Part shown: one piece after another, positions 61,601 to 64,000 of the stretch
Position numbering within the stretch: the stretch's first letter is position 1
Layout of the letters: every line of letters starts with the position of its first letter
Assembly (NCBI GenBank): GCA_027574665.1
Contig: CM050668.1
Coordinates: 4,780,001 to 4,844,000 of the forward strand
DNA length: 64,000 nucleotides
Reading direction: 5' to 3'
From: Rhynochetos jubatus
Lineage: Eukaryota > Chordata > Aves > Eurypygiformes > Rhynochetidae
Notes under the pieces: model-generated
Told to the model about the DNA's origin: nothing
The model's database searches: none
The model's input: only the letters and a program-made list of their open reading frames with translations
Program-made: the position numbers and the translations under genes

Positions 61601-64000
61601 TCGCCCGAAAGCAGAGGCAGGAGAGCGAGACTGGCAGTACGTGCTGTTTAACAGCAGGAAAGGAATATCATCAGCGCAGAAGCTGCTTTTCTACACCATT
61701 CCCAGAGCCTGGAATTCTGACATTTTTCTTGTGAACTTAACATGCAAACTAGATTTGAATGAGGCAATTCCACACAGCCCAAGAAACAATAATGGACATG
61801 CAAGTTATCATCATCTACCTTTTAATTCCTGTGGGTCCTGAAGACTCCTCCTGCAAAGCACCCACTCGTACGGTGCCAAGAAACCCAACAAAGTGCCAGG
61901 ACTAATCCACAAGGAATGAGAAGGGCAAGTGCAAGGCAACTTGCTCAAAAGTTTATTAAGCCAGTGACAGACTTCAGCTTTCTTAATCTTCACCTACATC
62001 CCCACCCTCGATTCCTCAGTGCATCCCGCGGCACACTGCCAGACAGCACGATTAAACCGGGAGAGTCAGGACTGACCAGCTCCTGCAGAGCTCAATGGAA
62101 ACTGCTACAATTGCTGCAAAACTCGTGACACTTGTGGCTGGCAGGAACCTAAATCACATTTCCTGCACAAGTGTCGTAGGACAACTGCTGCATTAATGGC
62201 ACTCACAGTTCCAGGGCTGGAATTGTTGCACATGATGCTGTGCAACATGCAGGTACTCCAGATGTCTGGAATACACCCTTTCACACTCAACATTCCTTCT
62301 CTGCAAGCTCCAGCTGAAGTTGGATATTCTCTCCTTGATCTCAGTACCTGGGTTTGTTTTTATCTTTTTCTTTTCCTGTTTTGAAATTCTTAACATTAAA
62401 ATGCAAGTGTTTGCCCTTTTAAAGGGAAAAACAGGCTGGGATGAGTAAAATGCCCTTTCCCTTTAATGATCTGCTGCACAGCCGGCTGGGGCAAAGTTGG
62501 GTATGACGTCAGGTTCCTGGTGCTTTAATGCAACAGGGCTGTTTCCCCCAAGTATTTCTCTAACTAAGCAGAACTCAAAGATTTCCTTCTCTGGCAAACA
62601 CCTGAGCAGAAGTGACTCACCCGCCATGTCGGCAACTGGCACAGATCTCTCAGCCCTAGTGCCAAGCCTACTTATATTGTTGAAATACTGAGGGGGGAAT
62701 TTTCCTTCTGCAACATCCAAAAAGGTTTGTCTGTCTATATTTTTACCTAAAAAGTAGCCTTATGCCTGTATTTATCAAGGGGGGTGAGTGATAAGTTGTG
62801 GTAAAGCATACCTGTAAGACCAGCCATACAGCAAAGTCATTTTTTCAAGCTCATGAAACATTAGAATGCATCTATCTCTAATCAAATCACTTTTTCTTTT
62901 TTCTGCCTGACTTCCTTCAAAAATAATGCATATATGATCATGGTGTGCATGAGCATGCATCCCTAATAACTTTTGAATGAGTTGGTTGCTTTCAGCTCAA
63001 TTGGATAGAGAGACAGGAGTTTCAGAGCTGTCACGTTGCTACAAGTTTCATGAGAACAGGCAACTGGATAGAAAGGAGAGATCCAGGGGTTGGAAAGCTG
63101 CAGCATGAGTTCACCCAGTGCCAGGCACCAGAAAAATGACACTGTAAAGGCACTGGCACGTGGAGTAGCCTCAATGGAAGGTTGCAATTGGCTCAGAGAC
63201 AGAAAGCTGCAGTACACCAAGTACTACCCGAATATTTATTTTGAAGGACACTGTAACAAGTCACCAGTCAAAAAATGAATGGCCTTCAAGGTACAGCACC
63301 CAAGAACAGACAAGACAGCTAAAAAGTTCCGAGGAAGCCTACAAGCAAAAGTACTATTAATTTTAAGTAAACCCTGTGCTGGATACTCTTCTTACACCCA
63401 CGTAATCATTCATTTCAGAAGAGTGACTTCTGATATGCCCCCTGCCAAACCCCAGATCATACAAATCCGCTCTTTATTGCCCGAGTGGTGCTGTTTAAAA
63501 TCAATAGGATTACTCATAGTGGTAAAGTTAAGCACCTGTGAAAGTGTTCACAAGATTGAAGCCTAAGGCCCCGTCTAGGCACAGCTTTTGTACTTGAAAA
63601 ACTGGTTCACTTAAAGGTTTGTTTTGGTTTTATTTTTAAAGAAAACAACAGAATAATTAAAGCCATACAACCACTTTAAATGGGACACGTTTTTATTACT
63701 ATAACGGGACCGTCCAACAGCACAGCCATTCCCAGGTCAGTGACACGGCTCCAACTGCACTCACACTGTAGGGACTTGCGTCAATGCCCCAGCTTCTGCA
63801 CCTTGGGCAGCTCGACAAGGAGACGCCAGCCCACTGTGTCTGCTTAAAACCCTCCAGATAATTCATCTACGGAAAACGCCTGATGGAACAAGCAACATGG
63901 GCAAACCCATATTTGAAGAACATTTGGGCTGGAGTGTGCCAAAAAGTAGGACTTTTTTTTGTTTTCTTCCCCATAATTTCCTTCCTATCCTATGTGTGTG
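58641..64000. other. Intergenic, no gene recognised
   Basis: It includes A-runs near 59258-59270 and 60005-60021 and a patch at about 63570-63610 ('ccccgtctaggcacagcttt') resembling an old sauropsid repeat. No exon or intact mobile element was recognised up to the window end. Confidence 0.45.

Noticed and set aside
15601..64000. Search for a second tandem HSD3B copy downstream
   Set aside because: I looked for the TGGCGFIG, NEDT, YxxxK and GNVAWMH blocks and saw none on either strand, although a diverged pseudogene could escape reading by eye.
1..64000. CRISPR arrays, operons, prophage or insertion sequences
   Set aside because: There are no regularly spaced repeats of that type. Gene structure and repeat families are those of a vertebrate genome.

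Overview
The window is vertebrate nuclear DNA, most probably from a bird. It holds fragments of CR1 LINEs in both orientations (including the typical avian CR1 3' end), two LTRs of types I recognise from bird genomes, MIR-like relics, long introns with GT-AG borders, and no operon-like gene packing. The species cannot be read from the sequence.

Only one protein-coding gene can be supported. It lies on the + strand from 968 to 14738 and has six coding exons: 968-1115, 4963-5118, 7905-8013, 12154-12253, 13114-13276 and 14299-14738. All five introns start with GT and end with AG, the reading frame stays open across every junction, and the product is 371 residues. It is a 3-beta-hydroxysteroid dehydrogenase/isomerase-family protein, closest by conserved motifs to HSD3B7, the C27 3-beta-HSD of bile-acid synthesis. 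The cofactor motif TGGCGFIG, Asp37, the TSS serines and the YxxxK catalytic pair are all intact.

Layout: 1-967 is upstream flank or possible 5' UTR. 968-14738 is the gene, with an ancient CR1 relic in intron 1, two CR1 pieces in intron 2 and MIR-like remnants in introns 3 and 5. An LTR begins about 190 bp after the stop codon (14929 to about 15600) and carries AATAAA/ATTAAA signals in the sense orientation of the gene. From about 15.6 kb to the end (about 48 kb) I find no recognisable exon. That stretch contains old CR1 and MIR-like relics, short tandem repeats, an apparently solo LTR at 57669-58640 with a 4-5 bp target duplication, a CpG-richer patch near 43.5-43.95 kb, and several AT-rich, homeodomain-site-rich blocks that could be conserved non-coding elements.

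No undescribed biological system was seen. The items most worth checking are the identity of the HSD3B7-like gene (orthologue or separate paralogue), possible LTR control of its 3' end, a 22-bp exact direct repeat that flanks about 1.9 kb including the CpG-rich patch, and the candidate non-coding elements.
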